In this document: one piece after another, positions 1-10,760 of the stretch | Layout: every line of letters begins with the position of its first letter | Position numbering within the stretch: position 1 is the stretch's first letter | DNA from: Sternotherus odoratus | Taxonomy: Eukaryota; Chordata; Testudines; Kinosternidae | Assembly (NCBI GenBank): GCA_032164245.1 | Contig: JAVMKO010000001.1 | Location: forward strand, 79,543,892 to 79,607,891 | Length of the DNA stretch: 64,000 nucleotides | Direction of reading: 5' to 3' | The notes under the pieces: generated by a model | Told to the model about the DNA's origin: nothing | The model's input: the letters and a program-made list of their open reading frames with translations, nothing else | Databases searched by the model: none | Made by a program: the position numbers and the translations under genes

Positions 1-3000
1 AGGTTTACCACCAGCTCCACTGATGGGATAGGGAGAAGCACCTTCAAGCCAGACTGTCCCGTAAGGGGACGCGCCTGCTCCAACACCATGTCCTCACCCT
101 TGCTTATAAATAACCTGGAAAGAGCCCGCCTCTCAGGACTTAAAGTGGGCGGATGGGAGGAGAGAGCCTTGAAAACTGCAAAGGAGCAGGGGACATTAAT
201 ACAACCGACTGAAACAGACACACAGCAGAGTGTACGCCCCAGATATTGCAGAGGCTGGTTCAAATTAAGAAGGGTAGTGAGAGGTTAAAGATGAAAAGAC
301 ACAGACATGAGTGAAGCAGCAGCTGTCAGAAGAGTTCGTTGGCAAAGGAGGAAGTGAGCCGTACTACTGATTCTCGGTTCTGATTGCTGCAACAAATAGC
401 GCATAACAGTTGTGATATCCTGTCCTAGCCCTTCCCTCTTGTCAGCAGTCACACCCCAGATGTAGGTTTGGGTTTTTTAAGCTTTCCCTCCTAAACTCCA
501 TTGCAGCATCTTCAGTGAGGGATCAAAACAGGGTCAAATTGGTATTGTTCACACCAATGATTTGTGGGAATGAGGGCTCTGGGCCAATCTTTATCATCAC
601 ACCCATTTCTCCTTTACCACAATTGGGACCCTGCACTTTTGTGTTGTTCCTTGTTCAAGTTTAATCGGTCTCTCCCTCCTACAGGCACTCATCCAGCCAT
701 CTGATCAAATTACATATGTAACCTCTGCTTCCCATTCCTTCAGGGCCTGGTTGGGGCGGATTGCTGGCCTGAGAATTCAACCAGCGAGAGCTAGCTCCCA
801 AAAATCCCACCCGGCAGCCTGCAAGGGACAATGGAAGTGGAAGATGTTAAATCCACAAGATGCCAATTTCTCTAAACCCAATCAAGAGAGGATTAGCCAG
901 GCACCTTAAATCCCACAAATATAAACTGGTTTGGCTTTAAACTGAACGATTACAAAAAGAATTCCTATGAAGAGTAAAACCAAACTCGTTTCTCCCGAAA
1001 GTCCCTCAACACAGAAGCCTCTTTCAAGTTTCATTTCTAACTAACTAGTGAGGAGGGGGACTTTGGCATGGAGAGTCCTCTTGGAGTCCCCAGAGGAGCT
1101 CAATTCTTACCCAGTTATAATGGGATCTGTTCCTTATGCCTGCTGGGTGGGGGACTCTTAGTGAGAAGAGGGAAATGAAAGCAAGAGAGGGAAGGCGGCC
1201 AGTGAGGAATGAAGGGAGGGAAGGGGAATGAGCAGGCTTTATCTCTGTGCTGGGTCAGGCCTTGCTCATGCAGCAATGGGTGCATCAGAAATTCACAACA
1301 GGCAACTGCAAAACCCCAGGCAAGGCAAGCCTGCCCTGCCGTGCAAAGCAGACCGCAGAGAGCCCAGAGAGTGGAAGAGGGGAGAAGGGGCTGTGCTGGG
1401 GGAGGTGGGACAGTCCTGTGGATGTATTGTAGTCTGCTTGGTCCCACATCACTACCTATCCAGGACAATGGCTGGCATTAACCAGAGGTCCTGAATCCAC
1501 CCGACTAGGGGGTAGGACTGTGCTGCAAGGAAGGGACTCAAGTTCGAGCTCTATGGCGCCTGCCGGCAAGGGAGCTGAGCACCTCTCCGCATTATGGCGT
1601 TTGCAGACAAAGATCTACAGTGTGTCTCTCCCCCCTCCAGTCAGCAGGGCCTGGACGTTGGGCTGTGTTGTTCCTGTGGAAAGGCAGCGTCAGAGTCAAA
1701 GCAGAGGGGCTGAGGGCAGGTTCTGGCCTCTATTTCTTCAAGAAAACGAGCAATGGCTGGGTCTCTCCGTACCTCTCTGCAATATCCTGCACCAGGCCCT
1801 TGTGCTGATGCCAGGTGCTCCCCCTCTGCCCCCACCTAGGATTGTAGGACTGCCCCGCTGTGCTCTAACCCACTGCTGCAGTCTTCTCCCCTAACGCCTG
1901 CCCCTCCTTTGGCAATCACCCTCCAGCTCTTGTACCTCACCAGGGTTCCTTCACCTTAGTCATGAACTCTCTGTGGCAGACTGGCCTGCAGACCTTGCTC
2001 TGTGAGATACCACCCCTCTGCCTGAAACACGCCCTCGCTAATGGGGCACGCAGACGAAACTCAGCTTGGGCAGCACAGCAACAGCTTTCTCCCAGGGGCG
2101 AGGGTGGAAATGTCCCCCTCTCCCATTCACAGGCCAGCCCTCAATGATCTCATGGAGCAGCCCCACGTGGGTGGTGGGAGCAGTTGTGTAGAAAGCAAAA
2201 TGATGCTTAGCCTCTTTCAGGCAGGTGTTGTGGGACTAGGAGGGAGATAAGATTAAACCCGGCTCAGATCTATCAAGACCCAAGGGGTTCCAATCTTGGT
2301 GGTTTAGGTCATTCTAGCTCAGTCGCACTTTGGACCCGCGGCTGGGTGAAGAAGGAATACAGTTAGTTCAAAGTGCTAGGGGAATAGATCGCAAGGTGAG
2401 AAGAACCTTCAAAATACTAATAGTTATAGGATCAGGAGGAAGCACTGAGCTCTAGGACCTGTCACTTTCCCCCCCGACAGATGGAGGAGGGAGCACACAG
2501 GGGAAAAGAGAGTAGCAGAAATGGGACTCCAGGCAAAAAAAACAAGGATGGTGAGCTCTGATGGTCAGGGCGATTGACACTCTCACTGGCAAAGGAAGTC
2601 CCCTCTCTTCAGCACAGCTGTCCTGGCTGGCGGGGGGATCGCTGCTTATAGGTCACACTCCCTTTTCTCCCCCATGCTTATTACAAACAAGAGGGTGGGG
2701 AATCAGGTTCCCATCCTTTCTCTCTTTAGCGTACTCTCTCAGCCGGAAGAACACCACAGGTTTACACTGTACTTCACCCTGCTCCCTGCTACAGATCGGG
2801 CTCCACACACACTACAGAGCCATTTGCTCAACGTGGGACAGGGGAAGGTGGCCATCACCCCAAAGAACTAAGACACCCGAGGAAAGAAGCCAGCCCTGTC
2901 ATTAAGAACCCAGAGCAGGGACGACGGGGATGCAGAGCTTGGCTCGCTGGCTCCGGTTGGTTCGGCTCTTAAATCTAGTTCTGTCCCCTCCTCGCTGCAT

Positions 3001-4266
3001 GACTCTCCTCACAGGCCAGACAAGGGGTCTGGCTCGCACATCCTCCCAGCCACAGGGCAGCCACGTTCCAGGAGTAATCCCTGAGCAGACTCTCCCTGTC
3101 CCTGGACACAGTCTGTATGTATCCCACTGGCCCCAACACCCAGGCTCGGCTCTAGGGGGGGGTTGGGATTTCCTCTTCCCCTCCCTTTTACTCCAGGGAG
3201 AAGAAGATTAACCAGCACTTGTATTGTATTGTTCTATTGGGGAGGGAGGCTCCCTGCTACAGACACTGCCAGCAGCACCTCCCTAAGGTTGTCCCCATTC
3301 TTACCCCCTTATCCAGAGCTGGCTCTGAATAGGCCCCTTTCTGGAGCACTGGCACAAAGAGCCTACAGCTTCCTTGTAGAGGGTTCCCTGAATATCCTTA
3401 ACCCCTAAGGAGATAGCAGAGCTTCTGAATCCTGCCATGCTCCTACCTCTCTCAGAACACACACACACTCTGCCACACACCTGCCAAATCCATGCACATT
3501 AACACTCGTGCGCACACTAATCCACACAACACACAATCAACCAAGTGAAGACCCCTCCGCTGACGAAAGCAGGTTGCCAGGACACAGCCTGAGGCTTTGT
3601 GGGCTGAGCTAAGGTGTGGGGTGCAGAGCGCCAGTGAGGCGGGGGGTAGGGAAGGATTACAAGCACTTGGGTGCCACCCCACTTCTCTTATCCGCAAGCT
3701 TCAGGACCGGCAGCACATTAGACAAAGAGCGGAGCCCAGGAGAGACGCACGGACATGAGGTTGGTAGGGGGAGGCTGTATTTTAAAGAATACCAAGGTAA
3801 AAAAATAAATGCCTATAGAGATTCTTTTGCACATGTACACACAAGCTCACACGAACACGCGTGACAAACATCCACTCACATGCACATGATCATACATTCG
3901 CCCACCCACTCACATGCTTATTGACAAGTCCAGACTCTCACGTGCATGCAACCTGTTCCACCGTGAGGGCAGCTGCTCCCTCCACCCACCCTCGTGTAGG
4001 AAAATCTGCCCCCTGGATAAACTCTCCCCCCACCCTGCAGGCAAGGTTGAGGGGGTGTGCCACAGTCTTTTTTGCCTTCTACTGGGCCAGCTCCCGTTTC
4101 CTCCTTCCCTCTGGCCCTCATTAACATGACTGGGAATCTCACCCCAGGCCTCACTCCTGGAAGGGCAGAGAATGCTGGAAACAAAATGAAAAAGGAAAAT
4201 AAAAGACACACCTCACTCCTCCCCTTTGCTCTAACGTTCCCATTTCCCATGCAAGTCCTGCTCCCC
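1..4266. other. MGAT3 3' UTR and downstream flank, no other gene seen
   Basis: This stretch lies downstream of the minus-strand MGAT3 stop codon and must contain its 3' UTR. I found no AATAAA on the minus strand here. The only variant poly(A) signal I noticed is ATTAAA on the minus strand at 665-660, which would imply a 3' UTR of about 3.6 kb; this is a weak candidate. CA-rich low-complexity DNA lies near 3455-3540 and 3835-3960. The short open frames look like chance frames in GC-rich DNA: they overlap on both strands and resemble nothing I know. Confidence 0.5.
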
Positions 4267-5772
4267 TCACCCAGCCCCTTCTGCCTTCCGGTAGGGATTC
4301 TCCAGCAGGTAGTGGAACCGCTGGTAGTTCTTTAGCAGGTACTTTGGGGCGTACATTTGTTCCTTGGGGTCGGCAGGGGGGTACTCCTGGGTATTGCCGT
4401 CGAACCAGCCACCAGTCCGGATCAGTTCCCGGATGTAGTTGAGGTCCCTCTTCTCCTCGTAGTCGCCCCAGCGGGGGAAGTCCCCGTTCTGGGCAGACAC
4501 CAGTTTGAAGTAGATACCCTCTGGGGTGAAGCACCAGGAGCAGTGCCAGCCAGCAAAATGGAGGGGGCTGCCCAGCGACCACTGCACCAGGATGTGGCCC
4601 GTGCTGTTCTCATACTGCCGGAAGCCGGGCATTGTGTAGTACTCTCTGCGGCGGAGGCGGATCCCGTCCGTGGCATAGACGGCACGCAACATCCCCACTG
4701 TGCAGCCAGATACCACCTCTAAGGTGCCGGGCTGCTTCCAGAAGAAGCCATAGAGGGACTTGCGCATGTGGAAGGCAAAAGGCTCCGTCCAGCCGTCGTA
4801 GAGCTTGAGGAACAGCACGCCGTCGCGGGCCGGGATCTCGTCCGCGTCATCGATGATGAAGACATCGTCCAGCCGCAGGTTGCGCAGGCGGGAGGTGCCG
4901 TCCCGGGTCAGGAAGGTGCGCAGGTAGTCATCGGCGATCCAGCCGTCCTGGCGCCCGCCGGGAGGGAAGTGGTCCAGGAAGACGTAGAGCACCTTGTGGC
5001 GGATGTAGTCGAAGGTGCCGTTGAGGAGCATCTCGCGGAACTTTAGCGGGCGCGGCTCCCCATAGGCCGTGAAGTTCGACTCGCAGACCACGAAGGCGTC
5101 CACTACATCACCCAGCTCGTGGAAACGGGCATCCAGGAGGTCGAACTCGTGGTTTATGTTGATGGCATTGATGACCCGCCGCGGTACCTCACGGGGTGCC
5201 AGCCGATCCTTGGTGGGCAGGTTTGAGTACTGGACCACAGTGGGCACCCCACAGCTAGGGCCATGCCAGCCAGGCAGGCACACGCACTCCACCCACTTGC
5301 GCCGCTTTGTGCCGCTAGTGCTCAGCGGCTTGCGAGCTGGGTGCCCCGAAGCGGCGCCATCTTCTCTCTCGTCCGTCCGGCCCGCTGGTGGCTTCTCCAA
5401 CATCCTGGTGCCTGGCTTGAAGCAGACGCCGCCAGCTTTGGTATGGACAAAATATTCTGTCGTGTCTTCCTGCAATACAAACTCAGCTTTGTGCAGCTCC
5501 TCACTGGCCCTGCTGGGCGGCAGGGGCTGAAGCAGGGGTGAATGGGAGTACAGCGGCGTACGGAGAAGCTCCGGCCCTCCTGGCTCGGGGCTGACCTGCG
5601 GTGTGACAGGAGCATTGTTCCAGAAGAAGCTGTAGACGAGGTTGGGGCTAAGCGAAGCCAGCTCCCGGGGAAAGGTGACGTATGAGAGGGCCTTGAGGAA
5701 GTGCAGGAAGGAGATGAGGCAGAGACCAGCCATGCACAGAGTCAGAAAGAGCTTGTGGCGTCTCATCTTCAT
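4267..5772 (-). CDS. MGAT3: Beta-1,4-mannosyl-glycoprotein 4-beta-N-acetylglucosaminyltransferase (GnT-III)
   Basis: This enzyme transfers GlcNAc from UDP-GlcNAc in beta-1,4 linkage to the core beta-mannose of N-glycans, making the bisecting GlcNAc that blocks further branching. It acts in the Golgi as a type II membrane protein. The 501-residue protein starts with a short basic tail (MKMRRHK), followed by a signal anchor at about 8-28 and a Pro-rich stem at about 50-90. A Cys-rich EGF-like patch (CVCLPGWHGPSC, 163-174) precedes the GT17 catalytic domain from about 195. The acidic IIDDADE motif (306-312) is the likely metal/nucleotide-sugar site. N-glycosylation sequons are at N233, N251 and N389. 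The frame stays open for 19 codons above the chosen ATG, but those codons cross a splice acceptor (AG at 5775-5774), so they are intronic. Human GnT-III is, from memory, about 533 residues; this copy is shorter in the stem after residue 130 and in the C-terminal tail. The frame is intact. Confidence 0.97.
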   Translation of the reverse strand: MKMRRHKLFLTLCMAGLCLISFLHFLKALSYVTFPRELASLSPNLVYSFFWNNAPVTPQVSPEPGGPELLRTPLYSHSPLLQPLPPSRASEELHKAEFVLQEDTTEYFVHTKAGGVCFKPGTRMLEKPPAGRTDEREDGAASGHPARKPLSTSGTKRRKWVECVCLPGWHGPSCGVPTVVQYSNLPTKDRLAPREVPRRVINAININHEFDLLDARFHELGDVVDAFVVCESNFTAYGEPRPLKFREMLLNGTFDYIRHKVLYVFLDHFPPGGRQDGWIADDYLRTFLTRDGTSRLRNLRLDDVFIIDDADEIPARDGVLFLKLYDGWTEPFAFHMRKSLYGFFWKQPGTLEVVSGCTVGMLRAVYATDGIRLRRREYYTMPGFRQYENSTGHILVQWSLGSPLHFAGWHCSWCFTPEGIYFKLVSAQNGDFPRWGDYEEKRDLNYIRELIRTGGWFDGNTQEYPPADPKEQMYAPKYLLKNYQRFHYLLENPYRKAEGAG

Positions 5773-5808
5773 CCTGAGGAAAAGCCAAAGACAAAAGTAA
5801 CAATCGGT
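5773..5808 (-). promoter_or_regulatory. MGAT3: Splice acceptor of the MGAT3 coding exon
   Basis: Read on the minus strand, a pyrimidine-rich tract (ttgtctttggcttttcctc) runs directly into AG at 5775-5774. One G (5773) follows, then the ATG at 5772. This fits the known MGAT3 arrangement, in which one coding exon is preceded by non-coding 5' exons. It decides the start codon by excluding the upstream in-frame methionine at 5829. Confidence 0.8.
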
Positions 5809-6941
5809 TATTAGTTGGCTGCAAAACATCCCTGAACCACTGGGGAAAAGAGTGTTGTGTGGTGCCCAGGAGATAACCAGAACGAGGTCCGAACTCAGAT
5901 AGAATAGGCTCCTGCTGGAATTTCCCCCTCAAATCTTGGGGAGGCTAATCCAACCCAATTCCCTCCCTCCCATTCTCACCAGGCCTGCCATCTTTGCTGA
6001 GTTCCCTCTTGGAGTCCAGCAAATCTGACCTCCCCGGACCTGGGCACTGTCTTTAGACCTGATAAATTCTAGAACATGCCATTAGTGTCTGGACATGGGG
6101 ATGGGAAGCATGGAGTTCTGGGCACCTCTGATCCAGTGAAGTCTCCAAGATCAGCAGATGTAACTAGAGCAGAGGGCAAGGTGGGGACAAAATACGGAGA
6201 GCTCACTCAGAGGATATATCACCAAAAGGTTAGGGGGCTGCTGGAAGGGAGAGCTAGAGAGTGGCCAGGATGAGGGGCAAGGAGAATAGAAGGTTGAGGC
6301 TGAAAAGAAGGCGCGATTGGAATGGAATGTAGCGTATGGGAGAAGGGGCCTTAAAAACATTTAGCTAATGATCTGAGTTTCTGGAGTATGGGAGATACCT
6401 GAATCCCACAAACCATTTGGAGGGTCATCCACAACATGTCCTAAAGAAATCCTCTCGCTCCCAGGAAAAGCTAGTCAATGCCGAGCAGGGAGAGTCTCAA
6501 TAATTAATCTGGCCTCATCTTTTCTCTCCCTTCCACCATTCCATTGGGCTACTGGACTGTTACTCAATTCCTTTGCCTTCCATCCCCTATGTGTTAGGGG
6601 CTAAACATGATGCCTCTGGACCAAGGCGGTGTAAAAATAAAAAGAGCTGTCACAGCTAGAACCATTGTGTCAAGGTGATGCGTTCAGGAGACTGAAAGAC
6701 AGACCACAAAGGATAGAAGTGCTCACCCCCTCTCTCCAGGCAATAGAAAATATATTGTCCATCCCCTTTATCCAGCTACTAGTTTCCCCATCTAAGCGTG
6801 GGACAGGAGAGCTGTTGTCAGATGAGAAAGTAGCAAGAAGCAAAATCCAGACAAAATATATGAGCTCACATCTTACCTCCCTGCCCCTCCACTATTCCAC
6901 ACAGGAAAAGGCATTCACTCTTGCTAGGTATGGAAGAGGAA
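5809..6941. other. Presumed MGAT3 intron, nothing recognised
   Basis: This is non-repetitive-looking AT/GC-balanced DNA with no open frame that resembles a known protein. It is inferred to be intronic from its position upstream of the coding-exon acceptor. Confidence 0.4.
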
Positions 6942-7060
6942 TAGGGTGACCAGATGTCCCGATTTTATAGGGACAGTCCTGATTTTGGGGTCTTTTTCTT
7001 ATATAGGCTCCTATTAGCACACCCCCCCCCCGCCCTCGGCCCCCTGTCCACCTGCCATCA
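6942..7060 (+). mobile_element. Truncated short hAT-like MITE (TAGGGTGACCAGAT family)
   Basis: The left end TAGGGTGACCAGATGTCCCG and the body through 'cttatataggctcctatta' match the elements at 34025-34149 and 51010-51136 almost base for base. The right terminal repeat is missing or degraded past a C-run near 7020. The complete copy at 34025 shows 8-bp duplications, which places the family in hAT. Confidence 0.75.
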
Positions 7061-8374
7061 CGATAAAGGGACTGGACCCCTTGTTACAACATGAAACTCT
7101 ATGCAAAAGCACGTTCCCCACTAGATGAACACCAGGTGGGGGCTGGGGGTGCAGTGGGGATCGCCTCTACCTCTGAAACTCAGGCTCTAAGGAGAAGGAA
7201 GCCGAGCCATCTACAAAAACTTCAACTCACACAAAGGCGAACAGGCAAGCCAGTGCACCATTGTAAACTGCCACAAGCATGTCATCTTGCTGCTCCCCAT
7301 TCTACACTGGCTCCTCCTTGGAATACTGAGTCCAGTTCGATCTCTTTGTCTAAGCAGTGAAAGCCCTACCTGAGACAGCCACCTGACAGAGCACCTCTTC
7401 CTCTGCCACAGCTACGTGGACCAGCAAGTCTCAGCCAGTTGTGCAGGGGACTGCCCTGGACTATGGAAGGCACTTTCGCTAGAGGCAGGAAGGAACACTG
7501 ATCTTACCGCAGCCAGGGCCAAAGTCCAGAGTTCCACTTCTATGTCAACGAGGAACATAAAATATGTGGGTGGAAGTTGACACTGAAGGAAGGAAGGAGA
7601 GGAGGGAACGTACCTTGGTTGGAATACAAATTTTAGGTGTCAATTTCATTGACTGTGTTCTCTTATATGCCAGCGCTTAAATGGATCTGGAGCCTTTATG
7701 GGCCCTCAGACCACACAGCTGTCTCATCTAGGTATTTAGGTGGATCCCCCCCGTCCCTAACCCTCAGCGCCTATATCAAGCAAGCCCAACGGGGTTTTCA
7801 GGAGCTCCCCAAAGCTTCAAATCCCCCATTCCTAACGGTACATCTTCAGTCTCCAAGAATGATCCTGGGACACTCCTTGAGTATTCACCCCTCAAACGGT
7901 TGTGAATGGCACCACGTTCGCTACTGTTCTCAAACCTCACAGAGCAGTTCAGAATTTTCATCCATCCGCCCCACGTGTGCTGGGCAAGGCAGTTGAAGAG
8001 CCAGGTGTGTTTATTATGGGCCTCACAAGGCTGTGACACTGATATGGGCAGACAGTGTCACTGCACAGTAAAACCGTGAGAAGACAAAAAGAAGTGCAGT
8101 TACTTTGCCTCACAGGGCAAAGAGTAAGCTGGCATCTTGAAGCAGATATAACTTTTTAGATAATGCTTTCTTAGCCAGAATACTAAGGTCCCAGGGGTTG
8201 TCAGGGAAGGGGGGCGGGGCGCCGATCCAGTTTGTTAATGTTTATGAAGCATTTAGTTGATCATTAACGTGAACGATCTTTGATTTACAGAATGGTTTAC
8301 AGCCAGGCACAGACATCATTACAGACATGGGAATCTTGGGGAGGGGACTGCAGGATTAAGAACACTTCAGAAGA
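7061..8374. other. Intronic stretch with a possible old LINE trace
   Basis: There is no gene here. Around 7240-7480 the plus strand gives broken fragments (an 'ILHW.LL..LSPVRSL'-like stretch) that resemble the C-terminal region of an L2/CR1-type LINE ORF2. The match is short and interrupted by stops, so I do not claim it firmly. The remainder shows nothing I recognise. Confidence 0.3.
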
Positions 8375-9085
8375 CAGAAGTGTTAAGACAGAAAAGATCA
8401 TCATATTGTCCTTATATAAATCCCTGGTATGTCCACATCTTGAATAGTGGTGGCAGATGTGGCCACCCCCCATCTCAAAAACGATATATTGGATTTGGGA
8501 AAGGTTCAGAAAAGGACAACAAAAATTATTAGCGGCCTGGAATGGCTTCCATATGAGGAGAGATTAATAAGACTGGGACTCTTCAGCTTGGAAATGAGAC
8601 AGCTAGGGGGGGGATATGACAGAGGTCTATAAAATCATGACTGGTGTGGAGAAAGTAAATAAGGAAGTGTTATTTACTCCTTCTCATAACACAAGAATTA
8701 GGGGTCACCAAAATAAATTAATAGGCAGCTGGTTTAAAACAAAAAAAGGAAGTATTTTTTCAAACAATGTACAGTCAACCTGTGGAACTCCTTGCCAGAA
8801 GATTTTTTGAAGGGCAAGACTATAACAGGGTTCAAAAAAGTCCTAGATAAATCATGGAGGATAGGTCCATCAATGGCTATTAGCCAGGATGAGCAGGAAT
8901 GGTGTCCCTAGCTTCTGTTGACAAGAAGCTGGAAATGGGTGACAAGGAATGGATCGCTTGATGATTACCTGTTCTGTTCATTGCCTCTGCAGCACCTGGC
9001 ATTGTCCATTGTCAGAAGACAGGATATTGGGCTAGATGAACCTTTGGTCTGACCCAGTATGGCCATTCTTATGTTCTTAAGAGTT
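8375..9085 (+). mobile_element. CR1 LINE fragment, 3' end of ORF2 and 3' UTR
   Basis: The plus strand encodes, with frame breaks, the CR1 ORF2 C terminus, including '[16 protein letters not shown]' and 'SHNTRIRGHQNKLIG' at about 8625-8730. The 3' UTR follows, ending in 'gacccagtatggccattctt' and 'atgttctt' near 9080. The copy is 5'-truncated, as is normal for LINEs. Stops at about 8590-8620 and 8810 show that it is dead. The same family lies on the minus strand at 41942-43015. Confidence 0.9.
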
Positions 9086-9151
9086 TCCAAATGTGACACA
9101 TCTGTCCTTATTCTGCTCTCGCTTGCACTGGTTTCACACCAGTAGAATTCC

Positions 9152-9226
9152 ATTGGGCCAAATCCTCAGCTGATGCAAATCAGCCTAGCTAATGGAGTTT
9201 GACCCCATTAGCACCAGTGAAATTCC
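9152..9226. mobile_element. Ancient palindromic MITE remnant
   Basis: The left half 'gggccaaatcctcagctgat' and the following 'gcaaatcagcctagctaatg' resemble the arms of an old amniote inverted-repeat element. The right arm is much decayed. Confidence 0.35.
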
Positions 9227-9590
9227 TTCTGCTGTACTGTATTGTTAACGCTTGTGATTTTATTGCATTCTCCAATATCTGGTGTATTTCTTAGAGCTCC
9301 AGCTCCTGGAGCCCTGGAACCCACAAAAATCTAATTTTTTTTTAAGTTAAGTTTCTAGCCCTCAGACTGGGGAGGGGGGACTGGCAAACTGGAACCCTAA
9401 AAATCTCAAAACCAGAAGAAATCCCCCCACTAGCAAATTATTATTTTTTAATACCTCATGATTTTCTAGGTTGACATGATTGATACAGCTCCCGGCTGAC
9501 ACTGGGGCAAGAAGAGAATCACGCTAACAGTATCCTACATGAGGGGTTTATTACATGAGGCTTGAAAACTGTACCCAACATCCACTAACC
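9227..9590. other. No feature seen
   Basis: This is AT-rich intronic DNA with short T and A runs near 9335-9345 and 9440-9450. I recognise no gene or repeat. Confidence 0.4.
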
Positions 9591-10001
9591 CCGTGGTTTT
9601 CAACCTTTTTTCATTTGCCGACTCCTAAAAAATTTCCAATAGTGGCATGGACCCCTTTGGAAGTCTTAGACATACAGTAGACTCTCGATTATCCAGGATG
9701 ATAGGGAAAAAAATAATTCTGGTTAATAAAATCCCGGATAATCACCATCCATAGGAAAAATGGGGTGTGGGGGTTGATTCATCAGCCATCCTGTGCCGGG
9801 GGGGGGGGGGGGGGGAAAGAGTGTTGGTTCACTGGCTGCCCTGCACCCTGGGAGGGTTTTTTTGTGTGTGTGCTTGGGGCGGCAGCAAAGCCAGAGTGCG
9901 TATTATATATATATATATATATCCTGGTTAATCCAATCCTGGATAATCGAGAGTCTACTGTAGTCTGCAGGTGCCCACGGACCACAGACTGAAAACCACT
10001 G
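9591..10001. mobile_element. hAT-like element interrupted by a Tigger-like insertion
   Basis: The outer ends are inverted: CCGTGGTTTTCAACC at 9591 and, at the right, 'ctgaaaaccactg' ending at 10001. This is the CAGTGGTTTTCAACCT-type terminus common to short hAT elements. Flanking 8-mers (cactaacc and acctgacc) match only partly, so the duplication is old. The interior is split by the element at 9675-9960. Confidence 0.65.
9675..9960. mobile_element. Tigger/pogo-like MITE with TA duplication, nested
   Basis: The left terminus CAGTAGACTCTCGATTATCC (9675) and its inverted partner ending in 'gataatcgagagtctactg' (9960) are perfect over about 18 bases. Each is flanked by TA (9673-9674 and 9961-9962), the Tc1/mariner-pogo signature. 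The interior has a run of 18 G (9798-9815) and a (TA)n run at 9904-9922. It carries no coding capacity. Confidence 0.85.
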
Positions 10002-10511
10002 ACCTGACCCAAGGATTGAGCCTGCTCCTCAAAAACACTGATTTCCCAAGCCACAGAGCCTCCTGTGCAATCTCCTTCTGGCCAACCAATTCCCACTCCC
10101 TGGGCCCAAAGCACCCATTCTCCTGCTAGATGAACTGTCTCTCACTAATTAATACTAACCCCACCACCTTCCCCACACAAATAAATCAATGCTGCTCCAA
10201 TACGTCTGTGCTGGGAATCCCCAGCCCTCCGCTCAAAAAAAATCCATGTATACTTGCCTCATGCACAGAGCTCTGCTGAGGTGGGGGCAGGTTCCCAGAA
10301 ATGGAGGAGCGGATTAAGGAGCAAGGCGGCCCCAGCCTGCCTGAATACCCATGCCTGCCAACTCAGCAGAGGGCCGCTGCTCCCACCGGCACACCAAGCA
10401 GAAGGCACTGCATGGATGGGGCACACTTCTGACCTCTGTTGAACGGGTGCTAGTAGTAGTAGGCCCTGTCCCCACACAGCCCTCTGCTGGGGTGGTGGAG
10501 ATCTTCAGGGC
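10002..10511. other. Intronic DNA, no feature seen
   Basis: I found no recognisable gene. The frames here overlap on both strands and look like chance. Confidence 0.4.
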
Positions 10512-10760
10512 CTAGGGTTGCCAGGCGTCTGGTTTCCAACGGGAAGGACCGGCTGAAAAGGGACCGTGGCGGCTCCAGTCAGCACCACCGACCAGGTCGT
10601 GAAAAATCTAGTCGGTGGGGCACTGGGGCCTGCCCTGACTCTGTACAGCTCCCGGAAGCGGCGAGATGACCCCTAGGTGAAGGGGTCAGGGAGGCTCCGT
10701 GTGCTGGCCCCTCCCTGAGCACCGGCTCCACAGCTCCCATTGGACAAAACTAGCTGACAT
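10512..10760 (+). mobile_element. GC-rich interspersed repeat (AGGGTTGCCAGGCGTC type)
   Basis: The segment opens with 'agggttgccaggcgtctggt', a motif I associate with a dispersed GC-rich sauropsid element. The GC-rich body carries short self-complementary pieces (for example caccgaccaggtc against a later gtcggtgggg). I cannot define the right end, terminal repeats or class. Confidence 0.4.

Noticed and set aside
5773..5829. Longer MGAT3 start with 19 extra codons
   Set aside because: The extra codons are the polypyrimidine tract and AG of a splice acceptor; the family starts at MKMRR.
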